NCBI RefSeq assembly: GCF_000372725.1
Contig: NW_005201792.1
Coordinates: forward strand, 1,131,522-1,195,521
Reading direction: 5' to 3'
Length of the DNA stretch: 64,000 bases
DNA from: Emiliania huxleyi CCMP1516
Lineage: Eukaryota > Haptophyta > Isochrysidales > Noelaerhabdaceae
Below, in pieces: positions 20,272-34,181 of this stretch (position 1 is the stretch's first letter; the number at the start of each line of letters is the position of its first letter). Under the pieces are notes generated by a model. That model ran no database searches and was not told the origin of the DNA. It saw nothing but the letters and a program-made list of their open reading frames with translations. Made by a program: the position numbers and the translations under genes.

Positions 20272-22712
20272 ATGAGGCATCTGCGCAGCCGTCTAATTCT
20301 CGTGATCGCCGCTGCGAGAGCCGCGGCGCTGCAGTGGCCCGACGCCTTGCCGGCACAACCAGCTCTGCTTGAGCGCGCACTCGCCGCCGCTACCGACAGC
20401 GTCGCCCCGGCCAGGCTCGCCGTGGCTGGCCACGTCACCTCGCGCCGTGTGCTCGGCCGCAATCTCGCCTTCGTCGACATCGAGTCGCTCGGCTCCAGCT
20501 CCGGCGGCCGTCTGCAAGCCATCCTGCGATCGACAAACGGGCCTGGCGCAGTGCCACGGCCCGAGGTCATTGCGCCGGGCGCAAGAGTCGCGCTGCTCGG
20601 CCGGCCTAAGCTCTCTCCGCGCGGCTCGGCGCTCCTTGTCACCGAGGAGGCCAAGCTGCTCACCGCAGCACCATCCGAGCACGGCTGCCGAGCCACCCTC
20701 ACAGCGCTCTGCGAAGGCCGGATCAGCGTCGAGGCGTGCACGCGCGCGCTGTCGCCCGCGCGTGATGGCGATGCCAGCCGGAGCCTCGAGCGGCTGGTGC
20801 GCCTCGCAGCGTCCGGAGCTGTGCCGCATCCAGACGACATCGCCTCCCTCGTGCTTGGCATCCGCAGCACAGCTCCGGCCGCCGCGGTCGCTGCGGCGTG
20901 CGGCGTGCCACCGTCGGCAAGCGGTGACGACGCATCCGAAGCAGCCTCGATCGAGCGCGCCGTCAGCGCGGCAGCCGCGACGCTTGCGCATGCTGCAGGC
21001 GTGCCCGCCCCCAGCGCACCCGCCCTTTCTGCCGCCGCCGCCGCCGCCGCCGCCGCCTCCTCCGCCGGCGGGGCGGGGTCTGGCGACAGCGTCTCAGTGT
21101 TCGTCGAGGCCGAGGTGCGGGGCCGGCGTCGCCTGGGCGGGGCAGCTCTGGTCGACATGGAGGACCTCGAGCCACGAGCGGAGTGCGGGGGGGGCGCCGC
21201 GACCGCACCCGACGCAGCGTCGCCGCCGCCCACGCCGCTGTTGCTGAGGGCGGTCCTGCACCGCTCGCTCTTTCGCGGCGGCGGGCGAGGCAACGCCACG
21301 GCGCGCCTCGACGTGTGTCGTTCCCTCGCGGCGCCCGGGGCGAGGCTGCACGTACGGGGCCTGCTCCGCCCGCCGCCCGCCGCGGGGTCCCCGCCGCTCC
21401 TCCTCGTGCTCGACGCGCGCCTCGTCCGCTGCGCCGGCGCGCCTCGAGCCGTGCGAGCAGCCCTCTCCGCCGTCCTCGACGGCTCGCTCGACGAGGGCGA
21501 GGGCGCGGCCGCGCTCCTCGAGCCGTCGCAGGGCGAGGGCCTCCGCGCGGCGCTGCAGGCGGAGGTGCAGGCGGACGGCGCCGACGGGCTGCGGTGGCGC
21601 GCTGCCGAGGTGAGCGCGCGGCTGCAGCGATTGCGGCCCTCCCCGTCGCTCGGCCGGTCCGCGCTCTTCCCTCGAGAGGTTGCGGCGCTCGAGGCGCTCG
21701 CGCCGCTGAGGCGCCGCTACCCGCTCCAGCGCGGCGGCGCCTCGCCACAGGTGGGGCCGCCGCCTCGCGCCGCCGCCTCGCCCGCGCTGGCGCCGCTGCG
21801 CCGCGGGAGGAAGGGGTCCGCCTGGGCGGCGAAGAAGCGGCCGCAGGTCGAGTTCGTGGCGTCGCTCGTCGCCGAGTCGCTCGCGGCGCACCCGGAGTGG
21901 GGTCGGCGGCCGCTGCACGTGCTCGAGGTGGCGGGGGGCAAGGGCGCGCTCGCCCGCCACCTCGCCGCCTCGCTCGGGCCGGAAGTCTGCTCCCCGCTCG
22001 ACATCGACGCCGCCCGGGCTGAGCAAGGCATGAGCTCGACGCGTTGTCTACTCAGGCGCTCCGCGTCACGCTCGTCGACATCGACGCCGCCGCCGTCGCC
22101 TCCGCCCGCCGCGGGGCGCCTCAAAACTTGCGCTGCGTCGCCGCCGACGCCTCGCTCCTCGGCGAGGAGGCGGGCGGCGAGGCGGGCGGCGAGGCGGGCG
22201 GGGAGGGAAGAGGGCTCGCGGTTGGTCGCGTGGACATGGTCGTCGGCCTGCACGCTTGTGGCGGGCTGTCCGACCTCATCATCGCGCTCGCCGTCCGCCA
22301 CGCCGCCGCGTTTTGCATTTGCACTTGCTGTTTCCTCTCGCACCCGCACATGCTGCTGCCCGCGCCCCACGCCGCCGCGCCGCGTCTCCGGAGGGAGGAG
22401 TGGCTCGGCCAGAGCGGCGACCAGCTGCGGCCGCTGCTGCAGCTGGCGGAGCTGCAGGGCAACGCCGACGCGGCGCGCCTCGCCTCGCACTCGGTCAACG
22501 CGCTGCGGGCGCGCGCCGCGGAGGAGCGGTGGCGGGTATCGAGGCTCGGCGCGACGCCGCTGCGCGTGAGCCTGCGCTCGTTTGACGCCAAGTACAGCCC
22601 TCGGAACTTGTGCATGATCGGGCGGGTGGAGGAGGAGGAAGGACCGGGCCTGGGGAGCTCTCGACTAACTAAAGCACAAGAGCCGCATCCGGCGCACATA
22701 CACACGATGTAG
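20272..22712 (+). CDS. OB-fold / class I methyltransferase fusion
   Basis: Protein of 789 residues, exons 20272-21984 and 22056-22712, with 71-nt GT-AG intron 21985-22055. The start is the first ATG; the N-terminus is hydrophobic (LILVIAAARAAAL), possibly a targeting signal. Two segments resemble OB-fold nucleic-acid-binding domains (VAGHVTSRRVLGRNLAFVDI; VFVEAEVRGRRRLGGAALVD). The C-terminal third is a Methyltransf_32-like SAM domain: LHVLEVAGGKGALARHLA (motif I), VTLVDID, MVVGLHACGGLSD, and a Cys-rich CICTCCFLS. Proteins with this catalytic domain are often RNA-modifying or GSTCD-like; the substrate is unknown. The intron start encodes PLDIDAA and the next exon VTLVDIDAA, a duplication scar. 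A short GGEA repeat follows the SAM-binding region. Confidence 0.7.
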
Positions 22713-24094
22713 CGTGGTATCTGTGTGTAGGTGTGCATAAGAGCACAGAGTGCAGAGAATATCGTGCGAAAAAAAGAGAATAAACCCTGAGCCAGGACTT
22801 TGCGGAGATCAGCAGGAGGATGTACGTTGTACGAAGAGATTAGGAGCAAGCAGGGGGACCCCTCGACGCGAGGGACCAACTGGAAGACGGCTAGTGCTAG
22901 TCCCCCATCGGGAGGACGACCCCGGCTAGTCGCCGACCACACCCACAAAGAACCCTGCACAAAGATCGCAAGGGCGGGGACCGTTCCTGTTCCTTTTTAC
23001 CCATCTCACAGTAGAGGGCGTCCTTTTATTCTAGTATGTGGGTTCATAGGACGCAGGTCTTGGCAGCCGCACGGTTGTAAGTCCCAGCGGCCTTTACCGG
23101 TAGCGCCGGGACGAGCCGGGACTTGTTGTAAGTCCCAGAGGGGGGGGAAGCGCTGCGGGCTGCTGGCGCACCGCGGCGGCCCTCATCCGAGCCGTGGTGC
23201 CCAGAGACGGAGCGCCGCGGGCCGCGTCGTCACCGTAACCATGTGTGGCCTCGCCCGACGGTCCCTCCCCTGGCCTTGCTGTGTGTGCGCCTCCCCTCGC
23301 CCTCGCCCAATCGCAACCGGTCCGCCTCCGCTTTCCCGCAGGCCAAAGTGGTCCAAGAAGTCGCGCTCGCGCAAGTTCTGCCGCGAGCGCATGCGCTTTG
23401 CCCCGCCGTACTCCAAGAGGACGCAGATTGGTCGGCATCAGTGGATGACCTACTGCCCGCGGCACGACAAATGCCAACACCGGCGGTGCATAGGACTAGC
23501 TACATGTCCAGCCCCGGCCGGCCCGGCGCCGGCGCGCTCTCGCAGCAGCCTTCTCGCCGTCTTCCCCGCACTCGCACGAGGCATGGCTGGCCCCTCGATA
23601 GGCGCCGCTGGTGCAAGCGACCTATGCCAAAGCAAGTGACGAGGCGGAGATGTACATTGTGCCTGTGATCGTGGTTCCTCGCAAGACAGCAGCATGATTC
23701 GGTTCGCGCTTCCTCCCCCCTCCCCCCTCCCTCCCGCGGCCCCTCCTCGATCCACCTTCTCGCCCGTCCCCCGCCTCGCGCCGACTGTGCTCCTCAAGCC
23801 CTCCCGCGCCGCACGGTGGCCTCGTCGCAGATGGTTGCCTATGCGGTGGTGAGCGCCGTCGCGGCGGCCGCTGCTCCTCCGCCTCCTCTCCTCCCCGAGG
23901 CACCCCTCTCCCTGAAGCTTCCCGGAAGGCGTCCTCATAGGCGACGCTGCTGCTCGGCTTCACCGGCGCGCACCGCCACACAGCCACCCGTCCTTTCCGC
24001 CGCCGAGGGCCCCCGCGCGCTTCCACCCCAGCGAGAGTGGCGCCTTACCTACGGGGGGCTGGCCCCTGCGTCTTAGCAACCGGTGGCCCTACAG
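22713..24094. other. Repeat-bearing region, weak coding signal
   Basis: 22886-23000 (CGACCCCGGCTAGTCG...CACAAAG...GATCGCAAGGGCGGGGACC) matches 59066-59210 with gaps. A basic, Cys/His-containing frame at about 23335-23500 (+; KFCRERMRFAPPYSKRTQIG) reads like protein but has no family or boundaries. Segments around 23830-23850 could be an exon of the downstream gene. Confidence 0.35.
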
Positions 24095-24830
24095 GCGTCA
24101 TCATGGTCAACGCCTCGCGGACCAAGGAGGTGATGGACGGCAAGCTGGCGTGGCGGCTGCTGCCGATGCGGAGGATGCACTCGCACCAGCTCCGGCTGCA
24201 GTGCCTCCTCTTCCTCTGCGCGACGCGCATGGCCCTCGACGCCGCCATCTGCCTCCTCACGGCTCGGCACGGCGGTGCGCGCCCTCGCCCGGCCCTCAAC
24301 CCCCCTGGCCCTCCCCCTCGAGGAATAGAGCGCTGCACGCGAACCCCCCCCCCCCGGCACCCATCCCTGCAGGGGAGCACACCCACCTCCTCGCCCTCAT
24401 GCTGCTCGTCGAGTCCGCCATCGGCAACGGGCTCGAGCCGCTTGCCCTCTTTGTCCTCTTCGGCCTCGCCGAGGGCGTCTTCGACGGCGCGCTCATCAAG
24501 TGGATCGCCTCGCTCTGCGACTCGCTGTTGCTATGCCGCCGCCGGCCGCGCAGCTTCCACGCCGAGGAGGTGATGGACGCCGTGCGAGAGGCGGCCAGCA
24601 CGACGGGGTACCACGTCATCACGACGCCCGCTAGAGCAGCGCGCCACACCGCCGCCAGCCGCATCACGCAGCTCGTGGCTGCCAACCGCACGCAGCGGCG
24701 CTCCGCCTCCCTCCGCCCGCCGTTGCGTGCCGAGGCGGCGGACGCCCGGGGCGCCTCGCTGATGACGTGGCGGCACAACCCGGCTACCCCTCAGCTCTAC
24801 CAGCGGCAACGTTCGCGATCCTCGGTCTAG
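24095..24830 (+). CDS. Multi-span membrane protein, partial
   Basis: Two exons: 24095 (after a CTACAG acceptor) to about 24271-24274, and 24373-24830. The junction is frame-compatible either as GC-AG from 24272 or GT-AG from 24275. Hydrophobic segments (CLLFLCATRMALDAAICLL; LLALMLLVESAIG; LALFVLFGLAEGVFDGALI) suggest at least three spans, followed by a basic Arg/Ser-rich tail. The first ATG is at 24103, but upstream exons are likely. No family recognised. Confidence 0.45.
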
Positions 24831-25280
24831 TCGTCTAGACGGCCGTTGGGTGAACGCCTCTCTTCACGACCAGTTCGCGGTGGAATCGTATGCTCCCGAA
24901 CTAGAAAGAAAACACCAGCGGCTCTCCGTGGCTTTGCAGCAGCAGGCGCTCGCTTCCCCACAGCTCTCACGGAGCCATCGCTGCAACGTTCGTCCGACTG
25001 CCCCCCTTCCACCCATCCGCACCACCTGGCCGGCCGCCAACACTGGAACCGGGCTGTGGGCTGCCAAGCCCAGCCCCCGCGCGAGCCGCCAAGAGCTCGT
25101 CCCCTGCCTCGGCGGGTTGCGGCCGCGCGGGGGCGTCGTGTACGGCCCGCTGTCGCCCCCCAGACACGTCGCACACCCCACGGCGCCCGTCGAGGAGTCC
25201 GCGGGTTACCCCCAGGGGGCGGTCGTTTGCTGCGCGGAACCGTGCGCTTTACCGCCCGCGCGCGCTCCCTCCAGGCAGCC

Positions 25281-25574
25281 ATGGCCAAGTCCACGAACCA
25301 CACGGCGCACAACCAGTCGTACAAGAACCACCGCAACGGCATCAAGAAGCCGTTCGCCCTCAAAAAGGGGCAGAGGAGGGCGCTCAAGGGGGTGAGCCGA
25401 GCCCCTCCCTCCCTAGCGAGGCCCCCCGCGTGTTGCGCGCACCCCTGCCCCTGCTGGGAGCAATGGAGTCGTCTGCTGACAGCCCGCCGCGCCCCGCAGA
25501 TGGACCCAAAGTTCCTGCGCAATCTGCGGTTTGCCAAGAAGCACAACGGCAAGGGGCGCGAGTCGGAGGAGTAG
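25281..25574 (+). CDS. RPL29: 60S ribosomal protein eL29
   Basis: Exons 25281-25391 and 25500-25574 (108-nt GT-AG intron) give a 61-residue protein. It starts [20 protein letters not shown] and continues [10 protein letters not shown]; the second exon reads [19 protein letters not shown]. This is the complete eL29 signature at normal eukaryotic length. It belongs to the large ribosomal subunit. The start and stop are unambiguous, and the gene stands alone with about 450 bp of GC-rich 5' flank. Confidence 0.95.
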   Translation: MAKSTNHTAHNQSYKNHRNGIKKPFALKKGQRRALKGVSRAPPSLARPPACCAHPCPCWEQWSRLLTARRAPQMDPKFLRNLRFAKKHNGKGRESEE

Positions 25575-25867
25575 AAGCAGGCACTGCTGTGTTCTGAGAA
25601 CACTGCAAAAACCGGCGCGTTCATGTTTGTCGTGGTCATATATCCTAGCTGAAAACCTGCGGCCTGGCGCGGCGCCGTTTCACCATACTCACCCACCCCC
25701 CGCCACAAGTCCAGCGCCTCCGGACGCCCGCGCCCGCCCGGCCGCCATGGCCCAAGTGCCCGCCCCCGCCGCCCCGGGCCCCCGCCCCGGCCGCCCGCGC
25801 GGGCCGGCGCGCGGGTGGCCGGGGCACCGGGCGCCGCGCGCGCTGGCCCGCGCCCCAGTGCGCAGTG

Positions 25868-26002
<135 letters not shown>

Positions 26003-26178
26003 GCCGAGCCTGGAGAGGCGGCAGGCGCGCGCGCGGACGAAACGCGCCCGCTCTTGCCTCTGCATGGCGCGCGGACGAAACACGCTCGCTCGCTTGCCTC
26101 TGCATACACCATACTCCCCACAACCCACCCACATAAGGACAAGCACACTTGCTTGGAACAATGAAAGAGAGAGAAAGT

Positions 26179-28815
26179 GCCGCAGTCGCTTGGATGGGCG
26201 GCCCCTGGGTGGGGGCCACCTCGAACCCCAAACCTGGGTTTCGAGTGGAGGGTGCCCCGGATTCATCTACGTCAACAACAACTCCAACCCTCTCATTTGG
26301 GGCCTGGAGCCCTGTTCACGCGCGCGCGAGACGTGCAGACAGGGTTGCCAGGTGAGAGCGAATGGCGCGGTTCACGCCTCGCACAACAGAGAGAGAGATG
26401 CGCTCTGCATGGTGGGACATAAAAGATAGCGAGTACTTGGGCGAGTAGGCCGTGCGGTCAACGCTGCCGCGCGCGACTTTGCGCGCGAGGCGGCGCAGCT
26501 TGAGAACGGCGGTGGGCGAGAAGCCGCCGCCGAACGTCTCGTGGAGCAGCAGGTTGAAGTTGTTGCGCTTGACAAAGATCGCGTCGTGGTAGAAACCGCG
26601 ATGCGCCTTGACGTAGCCGTGGCCGGTCTTGTGGGAGAAGGGTTGGCCGGGCTGCCCGCGCGCCTTGCAGCCCATGTTTAGGCGGCGGGCCTTCTCTTCG
26701 GTGTTGCCAAAGGCGTAGGAGTGGCCAACGGAGGCGGGCGTGCCGCCACTCGAGGCGTTGCCAACGCCCGGCGAGGAGGTCTTGAGGAGGGGCGTCCAGA
26801 GCTTGATTTCATTCACTTCATCGCACCCCCCCGGTCCCGCGTGGGGTTATGCGAGGTCAGTCTTGTACCCCTCGTTGTACTGCCGGGTGAGCTCTGCTTT
26901 CTCCTTGTCGCCGTGCACGACCGGCGCGTTGGCCGGGGCGCGCATCGCGTCCGCCCAGGGGGCGAGGACGCCGTCGTGGGGCCGCCGGTGGTGGGTCTTG
27001 TTGTAAAGGTAGTCGCCGAAGAAATCGACTGGCATGCCCCGCTCGAGCGCGACCCGAAGGGTGGGAAGCGCCGCGGAGAGCCAAAGGCCGAGCTTCCGCT
27101 GGAGCTCGTCCTGGAGGGTGTCGGAGGAGAGGGCGGTGGCGTACGTACCGTCGACACGGACATCGAAGGCCTTGCCGGCGAAAGGCGTTCGTTGAGGCGG
27201 AGACGAAGCGCGCGGCGCACACACCTCCTTCCAGTCCGAGAGGGCGGACTCGTAGGTGGCGATAGCTGCGGCGATGGCGGGGTACTTGGACGCACCTCCC
27301 TCGTCGAGGGCGAAGTCGGGGTTGTGGGCGACGAGGGTGCGCCAGTTCTTGAGGAGCGACATGGAGAAGTCGCTGTCGGCTCGCGTGAAGACGGTGTCGA
27401 TGTTGCACCCGCCCATCTCGGTCGGCAGCTGCGCCTGGAGCCACGCGAGGTCGCGGAGCGCCTGGGGCGAGGCGTCGGCGCGAGCAATGCTCTCAAAGGA
27501 CTTGCGGATGCGGTTGTGCGCAAACTCGAGAGCCTCGCACGCGACATTGGGCGGCGTGACGCCGGCAATGTACTTGGTCTTTGCGCAGGCAATCCGTTGG
27601 ACGAGGTTGAGGCGGAGCTGCGAGGTGTTCGTGACGCAGTCAGTGTCGACGATCGTGTCGATGACGTCGAGCGGCGCGAGCTTCTTCCTGAGGTGCGCGG
27701 TGAGCTCCTTTTTGCAGGCCTCAGGGTCGCCAAAGAAGGTGCCGACGGCCTTGAAGCAGTCCACTCGCCCCGTGGGTTTGCCCTCCTTGTCGCGGTGCGC
27801 CGGCGAGCCCCGGAGCCAGCCCGGCGCGCGCGAGAGGTCGCCCTCGGGCGAGTAGATGAGCGACTTGCTGACGCGCCGTCGAAGACGCTCGCTCCCTTCT
27901 TCTGCGCCTCGAGGAGGCCCTTTGGTCCGGAGTAGGAGGCGACGGCGCGCGAGGGCTCGTCGTTCTGGCAGATGTCGTCCGCAAAACCGATGAGGCGCAT
28001 GGTCGGGTTGTCTTTTGTCTCCTTCTCTGCCAGGATCTCTTCTCAAAAGGAGCTAAACAGAGCCCCCCCAGAACTTCGTGGCAGATGTCGTGGAGGAAGC
28101 AGACGCTGAGGATGGTGGAAAGCGCACGTCCCTGGATGACCCCGCAGGCGGACTTGGCGTAGTTGGGGTCGTTGTAGTCGGGGCACTCGAGGCTGAGTGG
28201 GTCCCAATCGGCGGCGGAGAAGTCCAGGTCGTCGCCGTCGGCGGAAGGCAGCCGCAAGGCGCCCTCGGCCTTGACAAGGCGGATGAAGCTGGGCGTGCCC
28301 ATGATGAGGCGAGCGACGGGTAGGAGGTCAGGGCGTCGCTTGCGGATCCAGTCGAGGAGCTTGACGCGCCCACAGCCGTTGGGGTCAGGCTTGTTGTCGG
28401 CCGTGAGCGCCTGGGCGATCGTGTTGTATGGTCGCGTTCTCCGGCTTCGTGCCGTGCCACCCCGCGACGGTGAGTGCCGTACAGGTGAGTGCCGTTCTTG
28501 GAGAACGCGTAGTTCTTCGGGAAGTTGACTGGCGCACGGGCGCGCTCCTCCGCAGCCTCGGCCGCCTCGAGGTCGGCGAGAGCGGCCGTCGCCTCGGCCG
28601 AGCCGTGTCCGTGCGTGATGCACCTCGAAGTGTACGCGGCTTCTGCGGTGGCGGTGTGACGGTGGCGTCCTCGAGTGCCTCTCTCTACGTCGGGCCCCGG
28701 TACCTTCATGAGAACTACTGATCATGTTGCGCAGCAGCCGTCCCTCTGCCGTCCTTCGGCCGACGGCAGTGCGCTGCTGTCGCTCTGTCGGGCACGCTCT
28801 CGTGCTTCGTTCGTT
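26179..28815 (-). mobile_element. Non-LTR retrotransposon with RT core (copy B)
   Basis: Minus-strand element bounded by segments R1 (26179-26269) and R2 (28690-28815). From 5' to 3' I read: an N-terminal region; RT fingers/palm (YNTIAQALTADNK...RLIMGTPSFIRLV); the GVIQGRALSTILSV motif (equivalent to the QGDPLSPLLF block); the catalytic LIGFADDI box; a thumb region (LAPLDVIDTIVDTDC, KYIAGVTPP, LPTEMGGCNID); and a C-terminal conserved region (VGHSYAFGNT, LLLHETFGGGFSP, DRTAYSP, FMSHHAERIS). Frame breaks near 27900-28030 and 26810-26850, plus an early stop after YNEGYKTDLA, show it is inactive as it stands. Elements of this class copy themselves by target-primed reverse transcription. Related C-termini occur at 15906-16724 and 34182-34640. 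Confidence 0.8.
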
Positions 28816-28859
28816 GTGACCCACCCTGTCCCCCGTGTGTGATCAGTGTCTACAGACGG

Positions 28860-28995
28860 GGAGTATCTTTGGGCCACGCTAGGGCGCTCGTTGCTCCTCC
28901 GTCTTTGGCTCACGCCAGGGCGCTCGTTGCTCCTCCGTCTTTAGTATCTTTGGCTCACGCCAGGGCGCTCGTTCGTTGCTCCTCCGTCTTTTGTA
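28860..28995. repeat. Minisatellite of 43-52 bp units
   Basis: Three copies of a unit containing CAGGGCGCTCGTTGCTCCTC and TCTTTGGCTCACG, with small indels. It sits directly upstream of the GT92-like gene, in its probable promoter/5' UTR. Confidence 0.85.
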
Positions 28996-29063
28996 TCTTC
29001 CATACTGCGTCTGCGATTTTTAGAAGACTGAATTGGTTTTTTGGGGGACAGCAGTTTTCTCTT

Positions 29064-30269
29064 ATGTGGAGGAGACGTCGATTGACGGTCTGGTCACTCC
29101 GCGCTCAACGCCCAACCAATCCGCCCAAATTGCCAATAGTGCCAACACAGACTTGCAGCTTGGACCAAATGGCCTCAAAAAACTGGCCACAGCACGTTCT
29201 TGTGCGTGAGCCCGCCACCCGCTGGGGCCTCGGGAACGGGACGCACGTGGTCGTGCAGGTCGCTCCCAGCGGCATTAGCTCAGAATCGTCCGGCTTTGTG
29301 TACGGGGGACCCTGCTGCGTGTCACAGAACGACACCGTATGCCAGCACCTCATGCCTTGCAGCAATGGCATCTCTGTGGTCGGCGATGGCCACGATGAGG
29401 CATGGGACGTCGTCGTCGCAAAATGCATTGACGAGCGAGCGGCAGCGGTCGATGCGTGTGCGACAACCATCCAGGTGCCGAAGGAACGCCGCCGGGGCGA
29501 GTTCTCCACGGCGGTTTGCGTGCCCTTCTTCTACGGCGAGATGTTCAACCCTCGCACATTCTTTTTCTTCGCGAGCTGGGTCGCCCACTACAGGTCTCTC
29601 GGCGCCAACAGGGTGTACATTTACTCCGAGGGTGCCGCGCCTGGCTGGGTTGCGAAGGCTCTGGCGATGCTTGGCACGGCAGAGGCGCTCGAGTTGGTCT
29701 GGGTCCACCTCGACTTCGACTTCGGTAGCATCTGGTACCACGGCCAGAACTGGGCGCTCAACGACTGCCACAAGCGTTCGCTGGCAGACGGCTTCTCCTG
29801 GACCCTCTCGATCGACCTCGACGAGATGCTGGCCTTTGCCGCACCCCGCACCAGCATCGCAGAGTACCTCAAGTCCCTCGGCCGGGCCGTCGACGTGGTC
29901 GACTTTGGCTCAGTGGTCACCCCCTTGACTCGGCGCTGCGGCTCGGCCCAAACTTACTACTGTGGTGCTCTCCCGCCGCCCAAGACGTCGCCGCTCAACG
30001 TACCCGGCAGCGTGACCTGCCATGACCCCGAGCTGCCGCCGAGGATGCCCTCCGCAGACCTGTGCATCCGGGCAAAGGGCCACCGCAAGCACCTCACCTC
30101 GACCTCCAGTGTGCTGAAGCTCAATATCCACTGGGTGGACACTTGCACCCCGAGGCGCGACTGCGACACCCACCACGAGAGCACTCACGTCGCCTGGCTC
30201 CGCCATATGAAGCCCTTCGAGAGTTTGATCGGAGGGGAGGCTTGCCCCGACTGCGTCGTTGCACGATGA
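29064..30269 (+). CDS. Glycosyltransferase family 92-like protein
   Basis: Single-exon protein of 401 residues from the first ATG at 29064. The frame stays open upstream to a GTG at 28839, but that part translates the minisatellite. Family features: VCVPFFYGEMFNPRTFFFF and SWVAHYRSLGANRVYIYSEG (GT92/DUF23 start), then HGQNWALNDCHKRS and WTLSIDLDEMLAF, with the DLDE acidic motif expected to bind nucleotide-sugar metal. It later has LNIHWVDTC and several cysteines typical of secretory enzymes. Known GT92 enzymes add galactose in the Golgi. No clear signal peptide is visible, so an upstream exon may be missing. Confidence 0.7.
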   Translation: MWRRRRLTVWSLRAQRPTNPPKLPIVPTQTCSLDQMASKNWPQHVLVREPATRWGLGNGTHVVVQVAPSGISSESSGFVYGGPCCVSQNDTVCQHLMPCSNGISVVGDGHDEAWDVVVAKCIDERAAAVDACATTIQVPKERRRGEFSTAVCVPFFYGEMFNPRTFFFFASWVAHYRSLGANRVYIYSEGAAPGWVAKALAMLGTAEALELVWVHLDFDFGSIWYHGQNWALNDCHKRSLADGFSWTLSIDLDEMLAFAAPRTSIAEYLKSLGRAVDVVDFGSVVTPLTRRCGSAQTYYCGALPPPKTSPLNVPGSVTCHDPELPPRMPSADLCIRAKGHRKHLTSTSSVLKLNIHWVDTCTPRRDCDTHHESTHVAWLRHMKPFESLIGGEACPDCVVAR

Positions 30270-30855
30270 CGCCATTCCCCTTTCGAAGTCGGACGGCAGG
30301 ACCCGTCTCTTGCATGCTACGTACTGTCAATAGAGCTCTACAAGACTGCACAGGGACCGCGACGCCTGCGACGCGCGCGCGAGCCTTGCTCTGCGTGTGC
30401 CGTTTACGCTATTGTGTATTGAGTGTTGTACCACAGGCGCCTCTCTCTTGTCTGTGTTCTGTTGAGGTGTTGTCTCTTTTACACCCGGTCGGGCGCGGCG
30501 CGAGCTGTCTCAAGAGATATGCCAGTCGTACAGTAAATTCATGGGAAGGACGTCTCACATGCGGTATAGAGGGGAGGCAGAGCGCCACACACAGATGCGA
30601 TGTACGAGAACTCTCACACACGCGCCTGCCCTCACATCTCTCTCGTCTATATGACTCTCTGCCCCCCGCTGGAACTCCTACACCGGGCGTTCCTCCGGCC
30701 GCTTGCTCCCACAATCGGACCTCCCCTAGGCTGTACAGTACGCGTGCAATCGCGCGGTGATGGGCGTCGATGGGCAAGCCGTTTTGACCTCCACCGCTAC
30801 GGCAGCCCACCACCGGCGGAGCACTTCCTCTTGCTGCGCGAAAAGAGAGGAAGAC
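30270..30855. other. Convergent 3' intergenic region
   Basis: Lies between the stop codons of the plus-strand GT92-like gene and the minus-strand MCM3. It likely holds both 3' UTRs. No further gene seen. Confidence 0.5.
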
Positions 30856-33698
<2,843 letters not shown>

Positions 33699-33839
33699 GG
33701 CGGCGGGCGGGGACCTGCGGTGAGGGCGTCGGCGCTCGCTCAGCGCCACTGCAAATACACATATATATTGGCGCGAGTGGCGCGAGTTGCCTAAGAGCGA
33801 ATGGCGCGAAACCAAAAGAATTGCGAAGCGCCGTGGCGT

Positions 33840-33945
33840 TTTGTGCGGCTTGGTGTACCTGTGTTAGTGCCAGTGCGCGCCAGTCCCGTGCCCAGTGTCG
33901 TGCGAAGGAGCTGTGTTGTAAAATTCTGTCTTTCCGTTAAGCGTT
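33840..33945 (+). mobile_element. Retroelement 3'-region fragment (copy E)
   Basis: 33874-33930 (GCGCGCCAGTCCCGTGCCCA, then GTTGTAAAATTCT) matches the 3' flank of copy A near 15990-16040, here in plus orientation. It is a short remnant. Confidence 0.6.
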
Positions 33946-33950
33946 ATCCA

Positions 33951-34165
33951 AATCCTGCTCGTGCAGGTGGGGACCCTGTCCTCCTCCCGCTCCCCCATCC
34001 CTCGTTTGGTTTGTCTGTTTTCTTTCTTTCTGTTTTTCCGTTGTAAGGAGCAGAGAACCCTGTGCCCCTGATCGTCCTTTCAAAATCCTGCTCGTGCAGG
34101 TGGGGACCCTGTCCTCCTCCCATCGTTCGAGCGTTTGTTTTTCCTTCTTTCTTTTTCTCGCACAG
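33951..34165 (+). repeat. Tandem duplication carrying two intron-like repeats
   Basis: AAAATCCTGCTCGTGCAG is present at about 33951-33966 and 34082-34099, each time followed by GTGGGGACCCTGTCCTCCTC. The first unit runs to a TTGTAAG acceptor (33967-34047, 81 nt) and the second to CTCGCACAG (34100-34165, 66 nt). Both have GT at the 5' end and a CTTTCTTTC pyrimidine tract,and the first shares CCATCCCTC...TTGTCTGTTTTCTTTCTTTC with the 15773 insertion. They look like duplicated introners in a non-coding or decayed transcript. Confidence 0.6.
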
Positions 34166-34181
34166 GAGTCGCTTACTTGCA

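Noticed and set aside
19989..21299. 436-codon minus-strand frame
   Set aside because: Antisense to the OB-fold/methyltransferase gene, whose plus strand carries recognisable motifs; high GC leaves shadow frames open.
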